Shown in pieces: positions 9,512-17,588 of a stretch of DNA of 64,000 bases (the stretch's first letter is position 1; every line of letters starts with the position of its first letter). A program made the translations under genes and the position numbers. The notes under the pieces were generated by a model that was not told the origin of the DNA, did no database searches, and saw nothing but the letters and a program-made list of their open reading frames with translations. The stretch is from Estrella lausannensis (GTDB taxonomy: Bacteria > Chlamydiota > Chlamydiia > Chlamydiales > Criblamydiaceae): positions 62,001-126,000 of the forward strand of contig NZ_CWGJ01000026.1 of NCBI RefSeq assembly GCF_900000175.1. The letters run 5' to 3'.

Positions 9512-12500
9512 CTACCCTTTGCGGATGGCGATCGTGGCCATCTCGCCGTTTAAGTCCCAGGACGTGCCCTCGCTTTTCTTAAACTCAAAGGTCAGAGCCA
9601 GCACCTCGCCATTAATCCATTCGGCATGCCCGAGATAGCTTTCTTTGACTTTTTCCGTCGTTTCCACTGTCACATGGATTCTGTCTGTCACGTGGAAACC
9701 TAAGTCTCTGCGCATGGTGTTGATTTTATTGACGATCTCTCGAGCGAGCCCTTCGCGGATCAGCTCATCGGTTAGAGTTGTCTCTAACGCGATAGTGAGC
9801 CCGGCTGAGTGCTCGGCGACAACGCCCTCTTTTACAGTGCGACGGATCTCGATATCCTCGGGAAGGAGTTCGAAGGGCTCTCCTTCAAGGGTCAGCTGAA
9901 GCGATTTGCCTTCCAGGAGAGTGCTGAGTTCTTGATTCGTTAGCTTCTCGATCACTTCCTGTCCGGCCTTCATTTTTTTGCCGAGACGGCGCCCCAACGT
10001 TTTGAAGTTGGGCTTTGTCGATATGGTCACAAACTCCCTTTCGTCGCGGGCAAAATGGATTCCCTTGACGTTGAGCTCATCTTCGATCAGGAACTTGTGC
10101 TCTTCAAGGAATGAGAGCGCTTTTTCTTCTGCCGAGATTAAAGTCGCGAGGGGGAGCGGCTGCCTCACTTTCAGCTTCTTCTCCTTGCGGAGGGCGTGCC
10201 CTAGGCTCACAGCTCTTTTGACCATTTCCATCGACTCTTCCAGGTGTAAGTCGCGCATATTCTCTTTATAGGCCGGAAATGCAGCGAGGTGCACCGATTC
10301 CGGGGAATGATCGCCTTTGAGGTTTCCGTAGATGGCCTCGGAGATAAAGGGGACAAAGGGTGCCGCGATTTTACTCAGCTCTAAAAGCACATAGTAGAGA
10401 GTGGCAAAAGCCTGGTCTCTTCCGGCGCTCTTTTCGTCGGACCAAAAACGTCTCCTCGACCTTCTGATGTACCAGTTTGTCAAGTCATCGACGAACCCGA
10501 CAAACGGCTCGACGGCGCTTGAGAGATCATAGCGGTCCATTCCCTCTTCCACATCCTTGATCAGATGGTTAAGCCTGGAGAGGATCCATCTGTCTAGCAC
10601 CTCTTCCCTTGGGAAGTCGCCCTCTTCCAGATGCTTTTCCGGTCTCCATCCCGAGATGCGGGCATAGGTGACAAAGAAGGAGTAGGCGTTCCAGAGCGGG
10701 ATCAGAATCTGTCTTAGCACCAGCTCGACACCGCTCTCTTTAAAGCAGAGGTCTTCCGCACGCACGGCAGGGCTGTGGAGCATGTAAAGGCGGACGGCAT
10801 CGGCCCCATAGCGTTTAACTACTTCCATCGGATCGGGGTAGTTCCTTAAGCGTTTGCTCATCTTGGCGCCGTCTTCGGCTAAGATGATGCCGTTGACGAT
10901 CACGTTTTTGAACGCGGGCTTGTCATAGAGGGCTGCCGCCAGAATTGTCAGCGTGTAGAACCAGCCTCTTGTCTGGTCTAGACCTTCGGCGATGAAATCT
11001 GCGGGGAAGGTGCGCTCAAAGTTTTCCTTGTTTTCGAAGGGGTAGTGATTTTGCGCGTAGGGCATCGATCCGGACTCGAACCAGCAGTCAAACACCTCAG
11101 GGATTCTGCGGAATACCTTACCGCCCTTTTCAAAAGTTAGGTGGTCGATGAAGTGGCGGTGAAGGTCGGTGACTTTAGTCTCTGTCAACTCCTCGAGCTC
11201 TTTGATGCTTCCGATGACGTGGATTTCGCCATCTTCGGCGCGCCAGATGGGGATGGGAGTTCCAAAGTAGCGGTTGCGGCTGATCGCCCAATCCCTTGCA
11301 CCCTCCAGCCACTTGCCAAAGCGGCCCTCTTTGATATGCTCCGGCATCCAGTGGATCTGCCTGTTGGCTTCGAGCAGTTTATCTTTGATCTTTTCGACGG
11401 CGACAAACCAGGTTTCCACCACTTTGTAGATGAGGGGAGTGTCCGATCTCCAGCAGAAGGGGTAGCGGTGGTGAATGGTGGCTTGGCGGAAGAGCCGGCC
11501 GCTCTCTTTGACCCTGCGGATAATCGCCTTGTCGGCGTCTTTGACAAAAAGGCCTGCGTGCTCCGGAATTTCCTGCGTGAATTTACCGTTGATGTCGACA
11601 GGGCACACGAGGGGGATTTTCTCTCTCTGACAGGCAAAAAAGTCCGCTTCTCCGAAGGCCGGGGCGGAGTGCACAAGGCCCGTACCATCTTCAGTGGAGA
11701 CGGAGGGTTCTAAGATGACGCGGAAGGCCCCCTCTTCTTTTTTGCCTAGGAAATAGTTGAAGAGAGGCTCGTATGTAAGTCCTGCGAGCTCCTTTCCTTT
11801 CATGGTGGAAAGTATGGTGTAGCTTTCCTCTTCTTTGAAGTACTCTCCAAGACGTGACTTTGCGAGGATGTAGCGTTCACCGCTCCCTTTTACTTCGATT
11901 TTGACGTAGTCGATTTCGGGCCCTGCCATTACGGCGAGGTTGGAGATTAAAGTCCAGGGGGTCGTCGTCCAGATGAGGAGGCTGGTGCCCGGCTCTTTTT
12001 CCAAAGGAAATGCGATGGTGATCGAAGGATCGTCGACATCCTTGTAGTTTTCACCCGCTTCAAAATTGGAAAGGGGGGTTCCCAGTTTTGCGGAGAAGGG
12101 CATTACCTTATAGCCCTCATACACAAGCCCTTTTTCATAGAGACTTTTGAAAACCGAAAGAACGCTCTCCATGAACGTCAAGTCCATCGTTTTATAGGTG
12201 TTTTCAAAGTCGACAAAACGGCCCATGCGGCTAACGACGCTTTTCCACTCCTCGGTGTAGCGGAGTACAATTTTACGGCACTCTTCGTTGAACTCGGCGA
12301 TGCCGAATTCTTCGATGGAGGCGCTGCCGCTTAAGTTGAAGTTCTTCTCGATTTCGTTTTCGATGGGCAAGCCATGGCAATCCCAACCGAATCTTCTGGG
12401 GACGTGGTAGCCTTTCATGGTTTTATAGCGGGGAACGACGTCTTTGATTGTCCCGGCAAGTAGATGGCCATAGTGCGGAAGACCGGTGGCGAAGGGAGGG

Positions 12501-12634
12501 CCGTCGTAGAACGTAAAGGGAGGTTTGTCTTTGTTTTGTTCTACCGACCGCTCAAAAATGCGGTTCTTCTTCCAAAATTCAAGGACTTTTTTTTCTCTTT
12601 CATCAAAGGAGTCGTGAACTACTTCATCGAGCAT
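9512..12634 (-). CDS. ileS: Isoleucyl-tRNA synthetase, eukaryote-like type
   Basis: Charges tRNA-Ile in the cytoplasm. The 1040-aa product has the class I signature PHYGHLLAG (HIGH motif, ~residues 53-61), GWDCHGLPIE, the CP1 editing region with LIWTTTPWTLISNLA, and KMSKRLRNYPDP near residue 590. Length and the extended KMSKR motif fit the type 2 (eukaryotic-style) IleRS that chlamydiae are known to use; such enzymes are usually insensitive to mupirocin (family knowledge). It is transcribed alone on the minus strand; no T-box or clear promoter was found in the 300 bp upstream. Confidence 0.97.
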   Translation of the reverse strand: MLDEVVHDSFDEREKKVLEFWKKNRIFERSVEQNKDKPPFTFYDGPPFATGLPHYGHLLAGTIKDVVPRYKTMKGYHVPRRFGWDCHGLPIENEIEKNFNLSGSASIEEFGIAEFNEECRKIVLRYTEEWKSVVSRMGRFVDFENTYKTMDLTFMESVLSVFKSLYEKGLVYEGYKVMPFSAKLGTPLSNFEAGENYKDVDDPSITIAFPLEKEPGTSLLIWTTTPWTLISNLAVMAGPEIDYVKIEVKGSGERYILAKSRLGEYFKEEESYTILSTMKGKELAGLTYEPLFNYFLGKKEEGAFRVILEPSVSTEDGTGLVHSAPAFGEADFFACQREKIPLVCPVDINGKFTQEIPEHAGLFVKDADKAIIRRVKESGRLFRQATIHHRYPFCWRSDTPLIYKVVETWFVAVEKIKDKLLEANRQIHWMPEHIKEGRFGKWLEGARDWAISRNRYFGTPIPIWRAEDGEIHVIGSIKELEELTETKVTDLHRHFIDHLTFEKGGKVFRRIPEVFDCWFESGSMPYAQNHYPFENKENFERTFPADFIAEGLDQTRGWFYTLTILAAALYDKPAFKNVIVNGIILAEDGAKMSKRLRNYPDPMEVVKRYGADAVRLYMLHSPAVRAEDLCFKESGVELVLRQILIPLWNAYSFFVTYARISGWRPEKHLEEGDFPREEVLDRWILSRLNHLIKDVEEGMDRYDLSSAVEPFVGFVDDLTNWYIRRSRRRFWSDEKSAGRDQAFATLYYVLLELSKIAAPFVPFISEAIYGNLKGDHSPESVHLAAFPAYKENMRDLHLEESMEMVKRAVSLGHALRKEKKLKVRQPLPLATLISAEEKALSFLEEHKFLIEDELNVKGIHFARDEREFVTISTKPNFKTLGRRLGKKMKAGQEVIEKLTNQELSTLLEGKSLQLTLEGEPFELLPEDIEIRRTVKEGVVAEHSAGLTIALETTLTDELIREGLAREIVNKINTMRRDLGFHVTDRIHVTVETTEKVKESYLGHAEWINGEVLALTFEFKKSEGTSWDLNGEMATIAIRKG

Positions 12635-12936
12635 GGCTTAAAACTCTTGGCTTGTTTTTTTTGGGGTTTTGCTGTTCTTCACTGCCGCTCGCCCACTCCA
12701 AATCGAGACACTTTCGGTATATGTCGTCTTGAAGATGCGGGCGCATTTTCGAATTCAGGAAAGCGGTATCCTGCAAAATCTCAGAGACTGTTGAGCACTT
12801 GGGGCAAAAAGAACTTTATGGACGCAAGTTTACTCCAAATGGAGCAATAAGTCCACCTTAAGAGACTGTTACCGGATGAAGTGAGTCTTGCGCAGCTTAA
12901 AAACTACTTACCGGCTGCGCAAGATCTTGAATTGAG
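12635..12936. other. Intergenic region with one repeat end
   Basis: A 302-bp gap between ileS and the OTU gene. It holds one isolated terminus of the palindromic repeat family (GAGACACTTTCGGTAT, about 12703-12720) and the hairpin at 12886-12924. The plus-strand open frame across it is antisense to ileS and shows no ribosome site, so I call no gene here. Confidence 0.5.
12886..12924 (-). terminator. Hairpin downstream of the OTU gene
   Basis: Perfect 11-bp inverted repeat TCTTGCGCAGC / GCTGCGCAAGA with a 17-nt loop, starting 13 bp beyond the stop codon of the minus-strand OTU gene. It lacks a clean T-tract on that strand, so it may be a processing or stability hairpin. Confidence 0.5.
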
Positions 12937-13797
12937 TTACCTGTTGAATACAGGGTAGAAATGTCCTGTCGGTCCGGCAGTGTAGCAGGCAATTTCGATC
13001 AGGGGGGCGCCCTCCTTTCCGAACATACTGTTTTCATCATCCTCGAAGAGCACTTCGGCGACCATGTCCCGTTCAATAACCATGTAGATCTCATCATCCC
13101 GATGCTGAGTTCTTAACTCAAGCAAGGTATCGAAATCGACATCATAGGTTCCCAGGCCGTGAACGCGGATTTGGATGCCGTAGGCTTCGGCAACAATTTT
13201 CGCGATCAACGCATTACCCCAGACCGGAACTACGTTTCGTTCTTTGCACTCATCCACCGTGAGCCCAACTCTTTCTAAGAAAATGTCGTAGGCATCGTCA
13301 TGGCTGCCTCTTGCCCCTTCTTTCACCCAGTTGTCCGGACTCTCTTGATGCAGTTTTTCGACAAACTCGGCTACTTTGGCGCGTACATCCCGGACGGTGA
13401 CTCTTTTTTGAGTTGCCAGGGTCAGTGTTTGCGCCACGCTGTCAAAAAAGCAGTCGCCATTGTCCACTGCGTAAGCAATCCCTTTACCCAGGGGAGCCAA
13501 TCTTTTGTTGAGGTGGTATTTGAAAAATTCGCCGCGCGATTTTCCCACCCAGTTGGTTTTGAATTCACTTGATTCAAGGAGTGGCGGGGCGGTGAATCGT
13601 TCGGGTGGAGTTACAGAAAATCTGCTTACCAAGGTGCGGAATACGGCCACTCCGCCGAGCCCCAGCATGAAGAAAGTGGCCAACCCGGCCAGCACCGAAA
13701 GGGCTAATGTGACGATTTTTTGCGAAAGCGTCAGTTTGGGGAATTCTTTCAAAGCGGTGTATTCGGCAGAGAATGGGTTAAATAATGAAACTTTCAT
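12937..13797 (-). CDS. OTU-family cysteine protease, probable deubiquitinase effector
   Basis: 286 aa. Residues ~25-55 form one or two hydrophobic segments (membrane anchor), followed by an OTU fold: NGDCFFDSVAQ with Asp112 and Cys116, the core GNALIAKIVAEAYGIQIRVH, and the late GHFYPVF with His279. This Asp-Cys-His layout is that of OTU deubiquitinases, and chlamydiae encode secreted OTU proteases (ChlaOTU) that act on host ubiquitin. By analogy this protein probably acts in the host cell; that is inference. It is monocistronic, divergent from ssrA. No canonical type III secretion signal can be identified by eye. Confidence 0.85.
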   Translation of the reverse strand: MKVSLFNPFSAEYTALKEFPKLTLSQKIVTLALSVLAGLATFFMLGLGGVAVFRTLVSRFSVTPPERFTAPPLLESSEFKTNWVGKSRGEFFKYHLNKRLAPLGKGIAYAVDNGDCFFDSVAQTLTLATQKRVTVRDVRAKVAEFVEKLHQESPDNWVKEGARGSHDDAYDIFLERVGLTVDECKERNVVPVWGNALIAKIVAEAYGIQIRVHGLGTYDVDFDTLLELRTQHRDDEIYMVIERDMVAEVLFEDDENSMFGKEGAPLIEIACYTAGPTGHFYPVFNR

Positions 13798-13931
13798 GAG
13801 GATCCAAGTTTTGGTGGTAATAAACTATAAAATTATTAATCTCTGTCATTTATATTGTTTTTTGTCAAAAATGTCTACTCTTGTTTTTGAAACACCGGAC
13901 TTTGTTTCAATGTAGTTTTCTCTCGGGAGGA

Positions 13932-13961
13932 TTGTCGCAAATCCTTCATTCATGGTATAAT
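13932..13961 (+). promoter_or_regulatory. ssrA promoter
   Basis: TTGTCG (-35) and a perfect TATAAT (-10, 13956-13961) with an 18-bp spacer, ending 12 bp before the mature 5' end of tmRNA. This suggests a short 5' leader removed by RNase P. Confidence 0.7.
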
Positions 13962-13973
13962 GAAGGCGAAATC

Positions 13974-14372
13974 GGGGGTGACTTGGTTTCGACTAGGAAG
14001 TGAAACATTGATTGCATGCAGAGGGAGTCGGTTGGCCTCTTTAAAAAACCGGCAAACGAATAAATGCTACTAAGAAAGCAGAAGTGATTGCAGTGAACTT
14101 TGCTGCAGTCGAACAAAAAGTTGCTTAAGACTAACCCTCTTTCGTAACGCGGCTCACCAGCACCGGACCGAGAGTTCTGGATGCGCCGTCATTGACCTCG
14201 GTACTGATTTGGAGACCTAACGTTTCCCGGGCTCCACTTCTAAGATAAAAGGAAGCTGTCCGTCTCTAGTGGGGTGTCTTGCATCGGAGACGGCACATAT
14301 CTCAGGACACTAAGCATGTAGTGGTCAGTGCGTAGTTTGCTTAGGACGAGAGTTCGATTCTCTCCACCTCCA
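13974..14372 (+). ncRNA. ssrA: tmRNA (trans-translation RNA)
   Basis: The 5' end GGGGGTGACTTGGTTTCGAC and the 3' end GTTCGATTCTCTCCACCTCCA are the tRNA-like halves: GGGGGTG pairs with CACCTCC, leaving discriminator A. The CCA is not encoded. The tag reading frame begins at GCA 14078-14080 and gives AEVIAVNFAAVEQKVA before TAA at 14126-14128; it starts AE- like the C. trachomatis tag and ends VA. The RNA rescues stalled ribosomes with SmpB. Its 3' end has been used as an integration site (see the repeats at 14363 and 21979). Confidence 0.95.
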
Positions 14373-14375
14373 TTA
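14363..14375 (+). repeat. attL-like direct repeat at tmRNA 3' end
   Basis: TCCACCTCCATTA at the end of ssrA recurs exactly at 21979-21991; extending four bases left gives 16 of 17 matches. This is the expected duplicated core of a mobile island integrated into ssrA. Confidence 0.7.
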
Positions 14376-14376
14376 A

Positions 14377-14405
14377 GGCCGGGCAAAAAGCCCGGCCGGC
14401 TTTTT
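14377..14405 (+). terminator. Rho-independent terminator after ssrA
   Basis: GGCCGGGC, loop AAAAA, GCCCGGCC, then GGC and TTTTT. It lies directly after the tmRNA 3' end and inside the inferred island, so the island seems to have supplied a replacement terminator. Confidence 0.85.
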
Positions 14406-14979
14406 GGCCCGGCCGTCTTTTTGAAGATGTATCATCATTTAATTTTCAAAGAAGCGCTATGGTTCATGGGTTAGTACCTACTTATGTTCCTGCCGCATCC
14501 AAATCAAAACTATTATTAAATTAGTTTTTTCATAGTTAACTCCCTGGACATCAAACATGAAAAAATGTAGTATACGTCCCTTGGTAATGTTAAATTTATT
14601 TAGTGAGTTTTAAATAGCAGTGCTTTTTGCTATTTTGGAGTGTAATCGGGCTTCATGAGATAGCTTGGTAGATATTGCCATTCGGTAATTAAAAAAGTTT
14701 GAATTTTAAGTGGTTTTGTAACGGATGTTATTCAACACCACATTTGCTCAATCGTTAAAGTATCACAGGAGCTTTGAGAAGGATCACTTGTAAGAAGGGT
14801 GCCTACCTACGAAGCATCAAGCCAACCATGTCCAAAGTTGTGCTCAATGAGTTTTAATATGGAAACAAAGTGCACTTCAAAAATGGCAGGGTACGTTAAT
14901 TTGAGCGTTTATAAATCCACCAAAGATCGATTTATCTAGCGAATGAACAACGCGAAGTTGACAACAAAAGGGAAACAGC
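14406..14979. other. AT-rich island leader without genes
   Basis: About 570 bp of AT-rich sequence between the ssrA terminator and hsdM, with stops in all frames and no RNA gene recognised. This is where an integrase gene would be expected for a tmRNA-site island, but none remains. Confidence 0.5.
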
Positions 14980-16434
14980 ATGTTTGAACAAACCTTTAAA
15001 AATATCGATGACGTGCTTTGGAAGGATGCGGGCTGCACCAGCGAACTTGATTACACTGAGCAAACATCTTGGCTTCTCTTCCTGAAGTATCTTGATGCTC
15101 TTGAGCAAGATAAAGCTCTTGAAGCTACGCTGCATGGTAAAACTTATTCCCACATCTTAGAGAAACCGTATCGATGGGAAAGCTGGGCAGCTCCAAAAGA
15201 TAAAAATGGCTTGCTGGACCGTAATGTTGCATTGACAGGAGATGACCTCCTAAATTTCGTCAACAAAGAGCTTTTACCTTATTTGCAGAGGTTTAAGACT
15301 AATGCTACAGATCCCAACACCATCGAATACAAAATCGGCGAAATCTTTTCGGAGATCAAAAACAAAATCGCCAGTGGTTACAGCCTAAGGGAAATCATAG
15401 ACCATATCGATAAGCTACGATTTCGCTCTCAGGACGAAAAACACGAGTTATCCCATCTTTACGAGACTAAAATTAAAAACATGGGTAACGCAGGGCGTAA
15501 CGGGGGCGAGTACTATACCCCGCGAGCGCTCATCCGTGCCATTATCCAGGTAGTTCAGCCTAAAATCGGAGATAAAATCTACGATGGTGCCGTAGGCTCT
15601 GCTGGCTTCTTATGTGAAGCGTTTGATTATCTAAAGTCAAAGGGCAATCTTACCACTAGGGACCTTCAAACGCTCCAAAGGAGTACCTTCTACGGTAAAG
15701 AAAAAAAGTCTCTTGCTTACATCATTGCCATCATGAACATGATTTTGCATGGCATTGAAGCTCCCAATATCACCCACACGAACACCCTTTCCGAAAACCT
15801 CGCCGACGTTCAGGAAAAAGACAGATTCGATGTCATCTTGGCTAATCCGCCTTTTGGAGGAAAAGAGCGAAAAGAAGTGCAGCAGAACTTCCCCATCCGC
15901 ACAAGTGAGACTGCATTTCTATTCTTGCAGCACTTTATCAAAATGCTCAAAGCTGGGGGGCGAGCTGGGGTCGTCATTAAAAACACCTTCCTTTCCAATA
16001 CAGACAATGCCTCCATTAGCCTGCGTAAGCTTCTTCTTGAGAGCAGCAACCTGCACACAATTCTGGATTGCCCTGGTGGTACCTTTCTTGGTGCTGGAGT
16101 AAAAACTGTTGTGCTCTTTTTTGAAAAGGGCGCACCAACTAAAAAGACCTGGTACTATCAACTTGACCTAGGTCGCAACCTTGGAAAAACAAATCCACTG
16201 AATGATACCGACCTTGTGGAGTTTGTCGAGTTACAAAAAACTTTCGCAGAATCTGCGAAAAGCTGGTCACTCAATATCAAGGATATCGACCAGAGCACAT
16301 TTGACCTTTCAGTCAAAAACCCCAATGCGAAAGAAGAAACTATTCACAGAACGCCCATCGAAATAATCGAAGAAATTCGTTCGCTAGATGCTGGCAGCGC
16401 TGAAGTTCTTGCCAAGATAGAGGAGATTCTATGA
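14980..16434 (+). CDS. hsdM: Type I restriction-modification system, DNA methylase subunit
   Basis: N6-adenine methylase of a type I system; it works as M2S and with HsdR as the restriction complex. The 484-aa product has the HsdM N-terminal helical domain, SAM motif I in a variant form (YDGAVGSAGFL, 201-211 instead of DPACGTGGFL), GGEYYTPRAL just before it, and catalytic NPPF at 289-292. It overlaps hsdS by ATGA, so the two are translationally coupled. AAAGGGAA precedes the ATG. Base composition is more AT-rich than in flanking core genes, in line with acquisition as part of the ssrA island. Confidence 0.96.
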   Translation: MFEQTFKNIDDVLWKDAGCTSELDYTEQTSWLLFLKYLDALEQDKALEATLHGKTYSHILEKPYRWESWAAPKDKNGLLDRNVALTGDDLLNFVNKELLPYLQRFKTNATDPNTIEYKIGEIFSEIKNKIASGYSLREIIDHIDKLRFRSQDEKHELSHLYETKIKNMGNAGRNGGEYYTPRALIRAIIQVVQPKIGDKIYDGAVGSAGFLCEAFDYLKSKGNLTTRDLQTLQRSTFYGKEKKSLAYIIAIMNMILHGIEAPNITHTNTLSENLADVQEKDRFDVILANPPFGGKERKEVQQNFPIRTSETAFLFLQHFIKMLKAGGRAGVVIKNTFLSNTDNASISLRKLLLESSNLHTILDCPGGTFLGAGVKTVVLFFEKGAPTKKTWYYQLDLGRNLGKTNPLNDTDLVEFVELQKTFAESAKSWSLNIKDIDQSTFDLSVKNPNAKEETIHRTPIEIIEEIRSLDAGSAEVLAKIEEIL

Positions 16435-17588
16435 ATGAAAAATGGATTACCAAAAATCTCCATGAACTTCTTGAGGTACAAAACGGATATGCATTTAGTT
16501 CCAAAAATTTCAATATATTAAAAGGTATTCCGCTGATTAGAATACGAGACCTCAAAAATGGCTACCACACAGAAACTCAATACATAGGAGAATACGATAG
16601 AAAATACTTGGTGAAAAAAGATGATTTACTAATAGGAATGGACGGAGAATTTGGCTGCTATAAGTGGCTAGGAGATGACGCTCTCTTAAATCAGCGAGTG
16701 TGTAAGCTTCATAGTTTTTCAAGAGAAATCTATCCAAACTTTTTGCTCTATGGTCTTAACAGTTATCTTAAGAAAATTGAAGAGAGAACAGGGTACACAA
16801 CTGTTAAGCACCTCTCATCAAGACAAATTCATGGTATACAGTTCTCATTTCCTTCTTTTGAAGAACAAAAACGCATCGTCAGTATTCTCGACGAGTCCTT
16901 CGAAGCCATCGACATCGCCAAAGCAAATACTGAAAGGAATCTTCAAAATGCCCGCGCACTCTTTGAGAGCTACTTGAATGATATTTTTTCTCAAAAAGGA
17001 GAAGGATGGCATGAGACTACTCTAGGGAAAATTGGGGTGATTCAGACAGGCTCTACGCCAAAAACATCCGATAAAAATAACTATGGGAACTATATTCCTT
17101 TTATCAAACCAGCAAACTTTAACAAAGATGGCACTTTAAACTATGCAGATTATGGCTTGTCTATGGACGGTCTTGCTTTAGCTAGACTAATTAAGGCAGG
17201 GTCTGTACTTATGGTTTGCATCGGTACTATAGGCAAGTGTGGGTATTGTGATCGTGATGTTACTACAAATCAGCAAATAAATTCATTTACTCCTGACGAT
17301 GGAATCGATTATAAATTTATTTACTTCCAGTTATTAACGAGAAAATTCCAACATCAAGTATGGCTTAAATCTGGGCAAACTACTTTACCGATAATCAACA
17401 AGTCCAAGTGGAGTAATTTACGAGTTAGCCTTCCTTCTCAACTTCATAATCAGCGCCAAATTGTCAAAAATCTTGAAAAAATGTCACAAGAAACTCTGAA
17501 ACTTGAGGCAATCTATCAAAAGAAACTCTCTGCCCTAGAAGAAATCAAGAAGTCGCTCTTACATCAAGCATTCAATGGAGAGTTATGA
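16431..17588 (+). CDS. hsdS: Type I restriction-modification specificity subunit
   Basis: Sets the bipartite DNA recognition sequence of the type I complex. The 385 aa contain two target-recognition domains, each followed by a conserved helical spacer: FEEQKRIVSILDESFEAI around 143-160, and the C-terminal NQRQIVKNLEKMSQ leading to LLHQAFNGEL. Both halves appear intact, so specificity should be functional. Start and stop overlap hsdM and hsdR by ATGA. The gene is AT-rich compared with the core, as expected for the most diversified subunit. Confidence 0.95.
   Translation: MNEKWITKNLHELLEVQNGYAFSSKNFNILKGIPLIRIRDLKNGYHTETQYIGEYDRKYLVKKDDLLIGMDGEFGCYKWLGDDALLNQRVCKLHSFSREIYPNFLLYGLNSYLKKIEERTGYTTVKHLSSRQIHGIQFSFPSFEEQKRIVSILDESFEAIDIAKANTERNLQNARALFESYLNDIFSQKGEGWHETTLGKIGVIQTGSTPKTSDKNNYGNYIPFIKPANFNKDGTLNYADYGLSMDGLALARLIKAGSVLMVCIGTIGKCGYCDRDVTTNQQINSFTPDDGIDYKFIYFQLLTRKFQHQVWLKSGQTTLPIINKSKWSNLRVSLPSQLHNQRQIVKNLEKMSQETLKLEAIYQKKLSALEEIKKSLLHQAFNGEL

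Noticed and set aside
12464-12850. Plus-strand 128-codon open frame at the start of ileS
   Set aside because: Antisense to the conserved N-terminus of IleRS, and includes an isolated repeat end; not a gene.
14406-14979. Search for an integrase gene expected for a tmRNA-site island
   Set aside because: Stops in all frames and no tyrosine-recombinase motif; none elsewhere in the island either.
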